DNA of 64,000 nt from Planotetraspora kaengkrachanensis (GTDB lineage: Bacteria > Actinomycetota > Actinomycetes > Streptosporangiales > Streptosporangiaceae): assembly GCF_016862895.1 (NCBI RefSeq), contig NZ_BONV01000002.1, forward strand, positions 124,001-188,000. The letters run 5' to 3'. Position numbers and translations under genes: made by a program. The notes under the pieces are model-generated. The model was not told the origin of the DNA. It saw nothing but the letters and a program-made list of their open reading frames with translations, and ran no database searches. Shown here piece after piece: positions 30,593 to 38,584 of the stretch (its first letter is position 1; each line of letters begins with the position of its first letter).

Positions 30593-31510
30593 TCAGATGT
30601 CCCGGCGGAGCCGGGCGCGTGATCGCTCGAATGCGTCGAGTTTGGCCGGGTTGACGATCCACATGAGGTGGTGGATGCCTTTCGGCGAGGCTTCGACGGT
30701 GAGAAGCGTGACCCCGGTCCGGCCACGGGGGACCAGCAGTCCCGCGTGGCCGTTCGCTTCGACCCACGTGAGGTCGGCCCCGGTCCAGTGACGCGGCGCG
30801 AGCGCGGCGACGAACTTCGCCACGCGTGTGGCGCCCAGCAGCGGAAAACGGGCGGCCCCGCGGATGCCGCCTCCGTCGGAGGTGCTGACGACGTCCGCGG
30901 CGAACAGGGATTCGAGGGCTGCGACGTCCCCCGTCTGGGCGGCCGCGAGGAAGACCTCCAGCAGGCGTCGATGTTCGGTCCTGTCGATGGTCTCGTGCCG
31001 TCCGGCGTTCAGATGCCTGCGGGCGCGGCTCACGAACTGGCGGACGTTGACCGGGGTGAGCTGGAGGATCTCGGCGATCTGGGGGTAGGGGTAGTCGAAC
31101 GCCTCGCGCAGGACGTAGGCGGCCCGCTCCGTGGGGGTGAGCCTCTCGAGCAACAGCAGGAAGGCCAGCTCGAGCGCTTCGCCTCGTTCGGCTCCGAGGG
31201 TGGGGTCGAGGCTGGTGTCGACGGGTTCGGGAAGCCAGGGACCTAGGTAGGCCTCGCGCCGCGCGCGGGCGGACTGCGCGACGTTGATGGCCAGCCTGGT
31301 GGTGACCAGCGCCAGGAAGGCCGAGGGGTTCTCGATGGTCGCGCGGTCGGTCTGCTGCCAGCGCAACCAGACCTCCTGAAGAATGTCCTCGGCCTCCGCC
31401 GCGCTGCCGAGCATCCGGTAGGCGATGCCGAACAGGCGTGGGCGCATCTCGACGAAGGCGAGGGCGGCCTGTTCGAGAGCGCTTTCCTGGTCCACGGATT
31501 CTGCATGCAT
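30593..31510 (-). CDS. ECF41-group (SigJ-like) sigma factor with C-terminal SnoaL domain
   Basis: 305 residues. Sigma2 is MRPRLFGIAYRMLGSAAEAE and DILQEVWLRWQQ; sigma4 is LERLTPTERAAYVLREAF, YPQIAEILQLTPVNVRQFVS. The last 110 residues form a SnoaL-like domain with SDGGGIRGAARFPLLG and the terminal MWIVNPAKLDAF. ECF41 sigma factors use this fused domain instead of an anti-sigma factor, and DGGG and NPxKL are its regulatory motifs. ATG 31510 is preceded by a weak GGGTGACC. The group is usually linked to an oxidoreductase or epimerase gene; here NAD(P)-binding genes lie on both sides. It is 38 bases downstream of the iron protein gene, so it is probably cotranscribed from the ECF41-type promoter at 35111-35137, giving positive autoregulation. 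Confidence 0.92.
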   Translation of the reverse strand: MHAESVDQESALEQAALAFVEMRPRLFGIAYRMLGSAAEAEDILQEVWLRWQQTDRATIENPSAFLALVTTRLAINVAQSARARREAYLGPWLPEPVDTSLDPTLGAERGEALELAFLLLLERLTPTERAAYVLREAFDYPYPQIAEILQLTPVNVRQFVSRARRHLNAGRHETIDRTEHRRLLEVFLAAAQTGDVAALESLFAADVVSTSDGGGIRGAARFPLLGATRVAKFVAALAPRHWTGADLTWVEANGHAGLLVPRGRTGVTLLTVEASPKGIHHLMWIVNPAKLDAFERSRARLRRDI

Positions 31511-31548
31511 GGTCACCCGGCCTCGCGGCGTCGGCGTCGGCTTCTTCA

Positions 31549-33384
31549 TCAGGTTGCGGAGGTCGTCTCGTCGCGTGTCTCGCGGGCGGCGGCGGGCGCG
31601 GTGCCCTGCCGATGGTCGCCTGCGGGGGGCTCCTCGCGGAAGCCGATCTTTCTGTGGGTTCCGTCGCACAGCGGCTTGTTCGCGGAATGGCCGCAGCGGC
31701 ACAGGGTCATCCTGTTGCGGGCCTCCAGCGGCCTGCCGTCCGCCCGCAGGACCGGCACTCCCCCGGTGACCCACAGCGCACCGGCCAGCCCGTCCTCCTC
31801 CTCCAGGACGGAAACGGCCCGGGGCAGGTCGGCCTCGATCGTGTCGCCCCCACGTTGGAGGGCGTAGCTGTACGACCCCGAGGGGCAGTGATCGATGCGG
31901 CCCATGATGTCGGAGCGCACGTCGCTGTCGTCGGTGTCGGCGAGCATCTCGGCGATCGGCCTGGTGCGTCCGATGCAGAAGGCGGCGTGGACGCACAGCT
32001 CTCCCACCCGCTGGGCCGAGATCCCCACCCCGTCGTGGACGTGCTGCAGTTCCCTGTACGGCCGCTCGCCCGCCGTCTCCGTGCCGTCGAACCCGATCGC
32101 CGCGTGGGTCCCGTCGCAGAACGGCTTGGTGCCCGAGTGGCCGCAGCGGCACAGCGCGTACGTCTGCTCGGTCTCCAGGGCTTCACCGGTCTTCCACGTG
32201 AGCGCGTTGTTCTCCGCGGAGACGATCTTGGTTTTGCGGCGGAGCGGGACACCGCCGAACACGATGTAGGGGCCGTTGCTGAGCACGACGATCCTCTGCT
32301 CGTCGCCGGCGTCCCACCTCCGCGGATCGGATTCGACGTACTCGAAGGTGGGCCCGGCCGTGGTGCCGTCATCGTCGGGCAGCCGCATCAGTGCCTGGGC
32401 CTGCGCCTTGAGCTGGTACATGGTGGCGACGGCGACGCGCAGCAGCCTGGGATTGCCGTTGAAGGCCTGCTCGAGCAGGTGCAGGATGTCGCCGTAGGTC
32501 TGGTTGAACTCCTCCTGAGCCGTGCGGATCGCACTGCCCGGAGCATGGTCGGCCAGCCGTGGATTGCGCCGCATCGGACGGACACCGGCCCAGTCCACCG
32601 CGACGGCCTCACCCGTGGGACCCGACTGCGGAGTATCACCCCGCCGATACCGCCGCCCGATCCTCAGCTCCTGGAACCGGTAGTAATGCCCCACCTCATC
32701 CCGATCCGGATGGAACACATCCTGATCCCCGTCCCAGACCTCACCCCGCGACGTGCCCTCACCCTGCTCGACGATCTCCTCCAACGCCGCGAGCGCCGAC
32801 GCCAGATCCCTCACCACGACCAGCTTCCCCGCAGTGTGCCGGAAATGACCCGCACCCAGCTGACGAGCCGGATCACCGCTGAAGACCGCCTGCTCTCCGA
32901 GCCGGTCACACAGATGACGCAGCCCCTGTTCGACGGCGGCGTAGAACTGCCCGATCGTCTCGTACTGATCGCCCTCCGCCGCGGCACCGGGCGGAGCCGG
33001 ACGCTCGATCCGCAGGAACATCTCGAGCGCTTCGACGCCGAACGGGAGCAGCGACAACTCCAACGACCGGTCGCCGTGCGGCAGGGGCCGCGGATGCGGC
33101 GGCAACATCCGCGCCGGGTCCAGCCGCGGGCCGCCGCCGACCGCGTTCAGCAGGTTCGCCGCCAACGCCAGATGCAGCATCTCCTCGGAGAAGACACTGC
33201 TCACCACCTCGACGGCCTCGGGATTGCGCTCCGGATCGAGCGAGTACAACGCGCACAGATAGGGCGGCAGAGTCGCATGCTCCAACTCGATCGCCCACTG
33301 CAGATGTTCACGAAGGCCGTCGATCGTGTCGATCCGCGCCGCGGAGTGGGCGGCGGCCGGCTCCCGCGACTCAGTTTGTTTCAT
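31549..33384 (-). CDS. Multidomain iron protein: ferritin-like domain, divergent 4Fe-4S domain and two CDGSH domains
   Basis: 611 residues. The N-terminal 300 are a ferritin-like four-helix domain of the VioB/iminophenyl-pyruvate type (LQWAIELEHATLPPYLCALY, VSSVFSEEMLHLALAANLLN, FNQTYGDILHLLEQAFNG), with Glu/His metal ligands. After a beta-rich linker come a first CDGSH motif CRCGHSGTKPFCDGTH, then a Fer4_19-like region with Cys in ELCVHAAFC and HCPSGSYSY, then a second CDGSH motif CRCGHSANKPLCDGTH near the end. Each CDGSH site binds a [2Fe-2S] cluster by three Cys and one His. The protein can thus hold a di-iron centre and three Fe-S clusters. It lies between a 76-residue acidic protein and the ECF41 sigma gene. 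Role: probably iron storage or redox stress; inference. Confidence 0.85.
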   Translation of the reverse strand: MKQTESREPAAAHSAARIDTIDGLREHLQWAIELEHATLPPYLCALYSLDPERNPEAVEVVSSVFSEEMLHLALAANLLNAVGGGPRLDPARMLPPHPRPLPHGDRSLELSLLPFGVEALEMFLRIERPAPPGAAAEGDQYETIGQFYAAVEQGLRHLCDRLGEQAVFSGDPARQLGAGHFRHTAGKLVVVRDLASALAALEEIVEQGEGTSRGEVWDGDQDVFHPDRDEVGHYYRFQELRIGRRYRRGDTPQSGPTGEAVAVDWAGVRPMRRNPRLADHAPGSAIRTAQEEFNQTYGDILHLLEQAFNGNPRLLRVAVATMYQLKAQAQALMRLPDDDGTTAGPTFEYVESDPRRWDAGDEQRIVVLSNGPYIVFGGVPLRRKTKIVSAENNALTWKTGEALETEQTYALCRCGHSGTKPFCDGTHAAIGFDGTETAGERPYRELQHVHDGVGISAQRVGELCVHAAFCIGRTRPIAEMLADTDDSDVRSDIMGRIDHCPSGSYSYALQRGGDTIEADLPRAVSVLEEEDGLAGALWVTGGVPVLRADGRPLEARNRMTLCRCGHSANKPLCDGTHRKIGFREEPPAGDHRQGTAPAAARETRDETTSAT

Positions 33385-33460
33385 TGATGTCGTGCCTCTG
33401 ACTGTCTGATGGGGCGGATTTCACCGGCACCGGGTCGGTGCCGGCCGGGGGCGGCGGTCG

Positions 33461-33691
33461 TCACGCGCGCCGATCGTCCGGCCGATGGCCCTCTTCCAGC
33501 GCCTCGACCGCGCCGAGCAGACCACGCAAACCGATCTCCTCACGCTCGGCGTCCGCAGGATCGAACCGCCATTCGGAGACCGGCAGCTCGGCCGCCTCCT
33601 CCGGACGGCTCGACTCGGCCAAGATCACTTCCTCCTCGACCTCGATCTCGAGCTCGTACAGAAATCCGTTTTCGCCGTTCGCGGCGTTCAT
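33461..33691 (-). CDS. Small acidic protein upstream of the ferritin-like/CDGSH gene
   Basis: 76 residues, strongly acidic (FLYELEIEVEEEVILAESS near the start, DAEREEIGLRGLLGAVEALE near the end). No cysteines and no membrane segment. ATG 33691 directly follows an excellent ribosome site, GGAGGAGCG, which supports a real gene. It is 76 bases upstream of the iron protein gene on the same strand, so it may be a partner or chaperone of it. I do not recognise a family. Confidence 0.6.
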   Translation of the reverse strand: MNAANGENGFLYELEIEVEEEVILAESSRPEEAAELPVSEWRFDPADAEREEIGLRGLLGAVEALEEGHRPDDRRA

Positions 33692-33815
33692 CGCTCCTCC
33701 ATGCATGGCGTGGCTGGACGGCGGGCCGGGGGCCGGCCCGCGTGAATCACCTGGTCGATCTCTTCGCGGGCTCAGACCCGATGCCGTGGGGGCACCGCGG
33801 CGAGCCCGTCCGCGC

Positions 33816-34253
33816 TCAGGACGGCCGAGGGGCGCGGCGGTCCGTGCGCTGCGCGAGCTCCTGTTCGTCCACCAGGGTGAGCATCGGCTGGCCCGGTTCG
33901 CACAACATCGTGACGGTGAACCGGAGCGGGACGTCGTCGCGGTTGTTGCCGTCCTGGTAGTGGATGACGTCGCCGCCCGGCTCCCAGAACGCCTCACCGG
34001 CGCGCACGACCCGTTCCGGATCGCCCTCCACCTCGAGCAGCATCTCGCCCTCCACCACGAAGCCGAACGCCGGTCCCGAGTGCCGATGCGGCGGGGTGCC
34101 GGGGTCGCCGGGCGGATACTCGACGACCAGGGTCATGACGTGCGCACCCGCCGGGATGAACGGAGGCGCGGCCTCCTGCAGCACGGTGACCGCGGTCTGC
34201 CACGCGACCGATCTCGGCGTGGGCCCGTCGGTGGCGGGGTCGATGTCGGGCAT
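33816..34253 (-). CDS. Single-domain cupin
   Basis: 145 residues. A cupin barrel with the metal motif in TPPHRHSGPAFGFVVEGEML (two His and the distant Glu) and the second motif GGDVIHYQDGN. The metal site is therefore intact, so the protein could be an enzyme or a small-molecule sensor. ATG 34253 follows AAAGGCGGA. It is 49 bases after the NAD(P)-binding gene, so both are probably transcribed from the ECF41-type promoter. Substrate unknown. Confidence 0.85.
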   Translation of the reverse strand: MPDIDPATDGPTPRSVAWQTAVTVLQEAAPPFIPAGAHVMTLVVEYPPGDPGTPPHRHSGPAFGFVVEGEMLLEVEGDPERVVRAGEAFWEPGGDVIHYQDGNNRDDVPLRFTVTMLCEPGQPMLTLVDEQELAQRTDRRAPRPS

Positions 34254-34302
34254 GGCATCCGCCTTTCGTGGACTGAGGGCGATGACGTCCGGGTGCGGCG
34301 CG

Positions 34303-35058
34303 CTACTTGCCGGCAGCGGTCAGGCCGGGCCAGTCGCGGTACCGGATCCGGCCGAGGGTCGCGTCGTCCCCGGGGACCAGCGACCGGTCCTCAAGCTCGG
34401 CTCCGAAGTACCGCGCGTGCGGGTCGGTGACCACCACACGCGGGTCGCCCCAGGCGGCCAGAGCGTCGCGGAAGAACTCGTCCATGCGGACCTGCTCGGG
34501 TCCGGCGATCTCGACGCGGCCGTTCAACGGCCGCCCGACGGAGACCCTGCCGACCGCCTGCGCGACCTCCTCGCCCGCCATGGGCTGGAACCGCACGGGT
34601 GCGATCCGCACCTCGTTTCCTTCCGTGGCCGAGTCGGCGATCCCCCGGACGAACTCGAAGAACTGAGTGGCGTGCACGAGCGAGAACGGAATCGACGAGC
34701 CCTCGATCAGCTTCTCCTGGGCGACCTTCGCCCGGAAGTAGTCGCTCCCGGGCAGCCGCTCCGTTCCCACCACCGACAGCGCGACATGGTGACCGACGCC
34801 GGCCGCCGCCTCGGCGGCGAGCAGGTTGCCCGTCGCGGTCTCGAAGAACTCCTGCACCTCGGGGCCCACGAAGATCGGGGAGTTCGACACGTCGATCACC
34901 ACCTGGGCGCCCGCCAGGGCCTCCGCCAGCCCCTCCCCCGTGAGAGTGTTCACACCGGTGCTCGGCGCCGCCGCCAGCACCTCGTGACCATGTTCTCCCA
35001 GCTTGGCCACCAGCTTCGACCCGATCAGGCCGGTGCCGCCGACTACCACGATCTTCAT
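34303..35058 (-). CDS. NAD(P)-binding atypical SDR (NmrA-like), ECF41 partner type
   Basis: 251 residues. N-terminal Rossmann loop KIVVVGGTGLIGSKLVAKL; other motifs VVIDVSNSPIFVGPE, VGHHVALSVVGTERL, DYFRAKVAQEKLIEGSSIPF and VHATQFFEFV match the paralogue at 28805-29542. ECF41 sigma factors are typically linked to a gene for a carboxymuconolactone decarboxylase, oxidoreductase or epimerase, and this is the likely partner here. ATG 35058 follows AGGAAGG, and the predicted transcription start of the ECF41-type promoter lies about 45 bases upstream. It heads a unit running through the cupin toward the sigma gene. Confidence 0.88.
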   Translation of the reverse strand: MKIVVVGGTGLIGSKLVAKLGEHGHEVLAAAPSTGVNTLTGEGLAEALAGAQVVIDVSNSPIFVGPEVQEFFETATGNLLAAEAAAGVGHHVALSVVGTERLPGSDYFRAKVAQEKLIEGSSIPFSLVHATQFFEFVRGIADSATEGNEVRIAPVRFQPMAGEEVAQAVGRVSVGRPLNGRVEIAGPEQVRMDEFFRDALAAWGDPRVVVTDPHARYFGAELEDRSLVPGDDATLGRIRYRDWPGLTAAGK

Positions 35059-35110
35059 GACAAGCCTTCCTGTCGCCGGCGCGCCCTGTTGCCAACCGGT
35101 CGCCAGCTAA

Positions 35111-35137
35111 GACAGGACAGCCTCCGGGCCTGTGACA
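35111..35137 (-). promoter_or_regulatory. ECF41-type promoter of the NAD(P)-binding gene
   Basis: TGTCACA (35137-35131), exactly 16 bases, then TGTC (35114-35111) with TTAG after it, on the - strand, about 50 bases before the gene start at 35058. It matches the other three sites in this island and the ECF41 consensus. Confidence 0.78.
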
Positions 35138-35460
35138 GTTTTCGTTGAACTTTTCAGTAGATTCCCGACTTCACCGACACCCCGCGGGCCGAGCCGGAGC
35201 GGATCCTCCCGCCGCCGGAGCGACGTCCCCGCAGCGACGCGATCCACGGCAGGCCTCGCCGGTGGGGAGCCGCCTCTGCGAGAGCGGCCGTACACCTGAG
35301 AGAGAAATGTCATAAATCATGCCGCTATTAAGCGTCTTTCCCGAAATCACTCCTCGCCATGCGACCAAGAGGGGACACCATGAGCTCGCCCGAAGGAGCG
35401 ATGCCAGCGCAGGAGTGATCTCCGATTCCTCGACGGGGCAGCCGTTCGGCTTCGGCCCGG
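35138..35460. other. Non-coding gap between LtrA and the NAD(P)-binding gene
   Basis: About 320 bases downstream of the LtrA gene and upstream of the ECF41-type promoter. I see no reading frame resembling a protein family, no clear hairpin and no repeat. The only notable feature is an AT-richer stretch near 35310-35345. Confidence 0.4.
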
Positions 35461-36720
35461 CTACTCGACGCCGCTCCGGAGCTCGGAGATCGCGCGCCAC
35501 GTCGACGCGTTCCGGCGCCGGCTCCGATCCGCCCCGGCCGCGATCGTGACGGCGACCAGGAGGACGCAGATGGCCGCGATCCCCGCCACCACGGCGGCCA
35601 CGCCGACCTGGTGCGTCGCGAGTGGCAGCAGCAGAACGAGGGTGGCGCCGCCCAGAACCGCCCCGGGCCGCATGGCGGGTTCCGCGGCGACGTACGCGTG
35701 GACCGCCCACACCAGAACGAGGCACACGCCGACGGGGATGGCGACGGCGTAGCCGGACGCCGTGGGCGACACCCCCACGTGGTGCCCGCTCTGCTCCACC
35801 GCCACCTCGAGCCCCGCGCCGAGGGCCGCCAGGGCCGCGAAGATGCCGTAGTGGCCGTATCCCCACAGGTAGGACCGATCACGGCGGTCGCTGAGGCCCT
35901 CTCCGGCCTCCACGAGGAAGTACAGCCACCAAAGAGCGAACAACAGGACGAGGCCGGAGACGGCGACGACGATGAAGGGGCTGCTGATGTCGCCCGCCTC
36001 GAGCGCCCTGCCGACTCCTCTGCTCGCGGCCAGGACGCTCTCACCGAGCAGGATGATCGTGAACAGGCCGTAGCGCTCGGCGATGTGGTGCGGGTGCCAG
36101 TTGGTGGCCACGGCCTTCTCGGCCCACCAGGGCACCGCGAGCTCAGCGGCGGCCAGAACGATGAAGAACAGCAGTTCCAACGACGGGGGCAGGATCCCCA
36201 TGTCCGTGACGAGGAAGCGGAGGATCCACCAGAACTGCAGGAGGCCGATGCCGACGGCGTAGCGCAGCGCGGTGCGGCGCCGCTCCGGATCTTCGAGACC
36301 CGCCCGCACCCATTGGGCGACGAGCGCCACCCTCATGACGAAGTAGCCCAACGTGACGATCTTGAAGTCGCCCGTGCTCGCGGCGAGCGGCACGCCTGCC
36401 GCGAGCACCAGGACGCCGGCCATCTGCACCATGGTCAGCAGCCGGTACGCGACGTCGTCGGTGTCGTAGGACGAGGCGAACCAGGTGAAGTTCATCCACG
36501 CCCACCAGATCGCGAAGAACACCTGGAGGAACGGGATCAGCCCGGCGAGGCCGTGACCGTCGGCGATGTCGTGCGCGAGTTCGGCGGTGACGGCGGCGAC
36601 CGCCACCACGAAGGTGAGGTCGAACAGAAGCTCCAGCTGACTCGATACGCGGTGCGGCTCGTCGATGGGGCGAGCGCGCATCCGGACCCGGATCCGGCGC
36701 GTGGGGGTTGCTGGCGACAA
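35461..36720 (-). CDS. Low temperature requirement A (LtrA) family membrane protein
   Basis: About 419 residues. The N-terminus RVSSQLELLFDLTFVVAVA is the hallmark of LtrA proteins, followed by about ten membrane helices (FLQVFFAIWWAWMNFTWFAS, YGLFTIILLGESVLAASRGV, LVLLFALWWLYFLVE). LtrA is named from Listeria growth at low temperature; its molecular role is unknown. TTG 36720 was chosen because GGGAG precedes it and it lies about 34 bases after the predicted start of an ECF41-type promoter; ATG 36681 would remove 13 residues. It is probably part of the ECF41 regulon. Confidence 0.87.
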   Translation of the reverse strand: MSPATPTRRIRVRMRARPIDEPHRVSSQLELLFDLTFVVAVAAVTAELAHDIADGHGLAGLIPFLQVFFAIWWAWMNFTWFASSYDTDDVAYRLLTMVQMAGVLVLAAGVPLAASTGDFKIVTLGYFVMRVALVAQWVRAGLEDPERRRTALRYAVGIGLLQFWWILRFLVTDMGILPPSLELLFFIVLAAAELAVPWWAEKAVATNWHPHHIAERYGLFTIILLGESVLAASRGVGRALEAGDISSPFIVVAVSGLVLLFALWWLYFLVEAGEGLSDRRDRSYLWGYGHYGIFAALAALGAGLEVAVEQSGHHVGVSPTASGYAVAIPVGVCLVLVWAVHAYVAAEPAMRPGAVLGGATLVLLLPLATHQVGVAAVVAGIAAICVLLVAVTIAAGADRSRRRNASTWRAISELRSGVE

Positions 36721-36761
36721 GGTGGGTCTCCCGTCGTCTCTCACGAGTGCGTCCCGTCTAA

Positions 36762-36788
36762 GACAGGGCAGCCCGCCGATCTGTGACA
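36762..36788 (-). promoter_or_regulatory. ECF41-type promoter of the LtrA gene
   Basis: TGTCACA (36788-36782), 16 bases, TGTC (36765-36762) then TTAG, on the - strand, 42 bases before the TTG start of LtrA. It is back to back with a + strand copy at 36817-36843. Confidence 0.78.
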
Positions 36789-36816
36789 ACGCGCACAGGA
36801 AACTTCTCCGCCGGGC

Positions 36817-36843
36817 TGTCACAGGCCGCGAGGCCGGCTTGTC
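36817..36843 (+). promoter_or_regulatory. ECF41-type promoter in front of a gene remnant
   Basis: TGTCACA (36817-36823), 16 bases, TGTC (36840-36843) then GTAG, on the + strand. It points at a short remnant of an NAD(P)-binding gene starting at 36859. The orientation and spacing equal those of the three other sites, so this promoter has outlived its gene. Confidence 0.72.
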
Positions 36844-36858
36844 GTAGGTGGTGACCGC

Positions 36859-36932
36859 ATGACAGCGGAACGTCCCCCGACGAGCACGCAGATCGTGTTG
36901 ACCGGCGGACCGGCCTGATCGGGTCGAAACGG
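36859..36932 (+). pseudogene. N-terminal remnant of a third NAD(P)-binding (NmrA-like) gene
   Basis: ATG 36859 opens a 19-codon frame ending in QIVLTGGPA and a stop. Restoring one base after the second Gly of TGG gives IVLTGGTGLIGSKR, which matches the Rossmann loop of the two NAD(P)-binding paralogues in this island (VVVGGTGLIGSK in the copy at 34303-35058). Beyond about 36932 the resemblance stops. The fragment lies directly after an ECF41-type promoter, the context expected for an ECF41 partner gene. A deletion and a frameshift removed the rest. Confidence 0.65.
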
Positions 36933-37061
36933 TCGAGGAGCCGGGGACGCCCGGCCCCCGGCGAGGGCGCACGAAGACCGACGTCAGCCGCGCGGCATCC
37001 GCCCACGCGGTCCGTCAGGCGACATCTCCCATGAACGCATGCAACGGAAGGAGCATGTGCT

Positions 37062-37889
37062 GTGACGGCATTCCCGACGCCCCCCTACGACTTCGAGGCC
37101 TCCCAGCCGTCCCCCCACGGCCGGTCCGCGCCGGTGATCCAAAAGCCCGGCGACCGGACGTGCGAGTTGACCCGCGAGCTGGAGAACAAACGACGATTCG
37201 CCTCCGACGCCTCACATGAGCTGCGCACGGCGGTCGCGGGTCTGCGCACGGAGCTGGAGGAGGCCCGCCTGCATCCGGATGAGACCGATCTCGGCGATCT
37301 GCTCGCCCGGGCGCTCGGCGACGTCGCCCGGTTGGACGCGATCATCACCGACCTGCGCGTCCTCGCCGGGATGGACGCCGGCCCGCCGCTGAAGCCCCGG
37401 TGCGTCGACCTCGCGGAGATGGTCCGGGACGAGGTCGCCAGAAGGACCGACCGCTTCGACGTACGGCTCCGGCTGGAGACGGGCGTGACCGTCCAGGCCG
37501 TGCCGATCCGGATCGGCCGGCTGCTCACCAACCTGCTGGACAACGCCCAACGGCACGCCCGGCAGCTGGTCGAGGTCCGGGTGGGCACCGACGGCGACCA
37601 CGCGGTCCTGACCGTCACCGACGACGGAGACGGTGTCGCGGAGGGCGAGCGGGAACGGATCTTCCAGCGCTTCACCCGGCTGACGGCAGCGCGCCGCCTC
37701 GACCACACCGGCACCGGCCTGGGCCTGGCGATCGCCCGCGACATCGCCCACGCTCACATCGGCAGCCTGCACGCCGAAGAGTCGGAAACAGGCGGCGCAC
37801 GCTTCGTCCTGCGGCTTCCTCTCTCGGGCGCGGCCGCCCCTGCCGTTCGACGTACGGACCGGCACCGGCGCGGAGCGACGGATTCTTGA
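37062..37889 (+). CDS. Soluble histidine kinase core without sensor domain (copy 1)
   Basis: 275 residues. It begins almost at the dimerisation helix: RRFASDASHELRTAVAGLRT contains the phospho-accepting His. HATPase_c boxes follow: LLTNLLDNAQRHARQLVEVR (N box), VTDDGDGVAEGERERIFQRF (G1/F) and HTGTGLGLAIARDIAHAH (G2). There is no membrane helix, HAMP or other input domain; the first 45 residues look disordered. GTG 37062 follows GGAAGGAG. It is about as similar to the next gene as a duplicate would be, and no response regulator lies next to either. Confidence 0.85.
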   Translation: MTAFPTPPYDFEASQPSPHGRSAPVIQKPGDRTCELTRELENKRRFASDASHELRTAVAGLRTELEEARLHPDETDLGDLLARALGDVARLDAIITDLRVLAGMDAGPPLKPRCVDLAEMVRDEVARRTDRFDVRLRLETGVTVQAVPIRIGRLLTNLLDNAQRHARQLVEVRVGTDGDHAVLTVTDDGDGVAEGERERIFQRFTRLTAARRLDHTGTGLGLAIARDIAHAHIGSLHAEESETGGARFVLRLPLSGAAAPAVRRTDRHRRGATDS

Positions 37890-37930
37890 GCTCCGCCGAG
37901 GACCGGGAAGACAAGCCGAGGAGACCGGAC

Positions 37931-38584
37931 ATGGACCGGCAGCGCCAGTTCGCCGCGGACGCCTCGCACGAGTTGCGCACGCCGCTGGCGGCGCTGCGGT
38001 TGTGCGTGGAGGAGGCGCGACTGCACCCGGACGACGTCGATCTGCCGGATCTGCTCGGCCGCCTGACCGACGGCCTCCGCCGGCTGGAGAACATCGTCGA
38101 CGACCTGCTCGTGCTGGCCGCGCTCGAGGTCGACCTCGAAGGAAGGTCGGAGGAGGTGAACGTCACGAGCCTGGTCGAGACGGTGGCCGCCCGGTGCGCC
38201 GAGAGCTGTGACGTGCGTCTCGACCTCGAGCCCGCGGTGACGGTGGCGGGCGCCCCCTGGCAGATCACCCGGCTGCTCGTCAATCTGCTCGACAACGCCC
38301 GGCGTCACGCCCAGCGCAGGCTAGGAGTGAACCTGCGCCGCGACGGCGATCACGCCGAGCTGGCCGTGGCCGACGACGGGCAGGGTGTCCGCCAGGCCGA
38401 CCGCGACCGCGTCTTCCAGCCGTTCGCACGCGTGGACGCCGCCCGCGGCCGCGACCGCGGAGACGCCGGCCTGGGCCTGGCCGTCGCCCGGGACATCGCC
38501 TCGGCCCACCGCGGCACCCTGCACGTCGAGGACTCCGCCGACGGTGGCGCGCGGTTCGTGTTGCGCCTACCGCTCGTCTCTTGA
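37931..38584 (+). CDS. Soluble histidine kinase core without sensor domain (copy 2)
   Basis: 217 residues, a tandem paralogue of the preceding gene. The His box is RQFAADASHELRTPLAALRL; the ATP-binding boxes are LLVNLLDNARRHAQRRLGVN, VADDGQGVRQADRDRVFQPF and GDAGLGLAVARDIASAH. The shared segment EEARLHPD shows their common origin. ATG 37931 has GAGGAGA eight bases upstream; a TTG at 37886, overlapping the previous stop, is also in frame but adds unconserved residues. It ends with VLRLPLVS just before the kynurenine operon. No input domain and no regulator nearby. Confidence 0.83.
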   Translation: MDRQRQFAADASHELRTPLAALRLCVEEARLHPDDVDLPDLLGRLTDGLRRLENIVDDLLVLAALEVDLEGRSEEVNVTSLVETVAARCAESCDVRLDLEPAVTVAGAPWQITRLLVNLLDNARRHAQRRLGVNLRRDGDHAELAVADDGQGVRQADRDRVFQPFARVDAARGRDRGDAGLGLAVARDIASAHRGTLHVEDSADGGARFVLRLPLVS

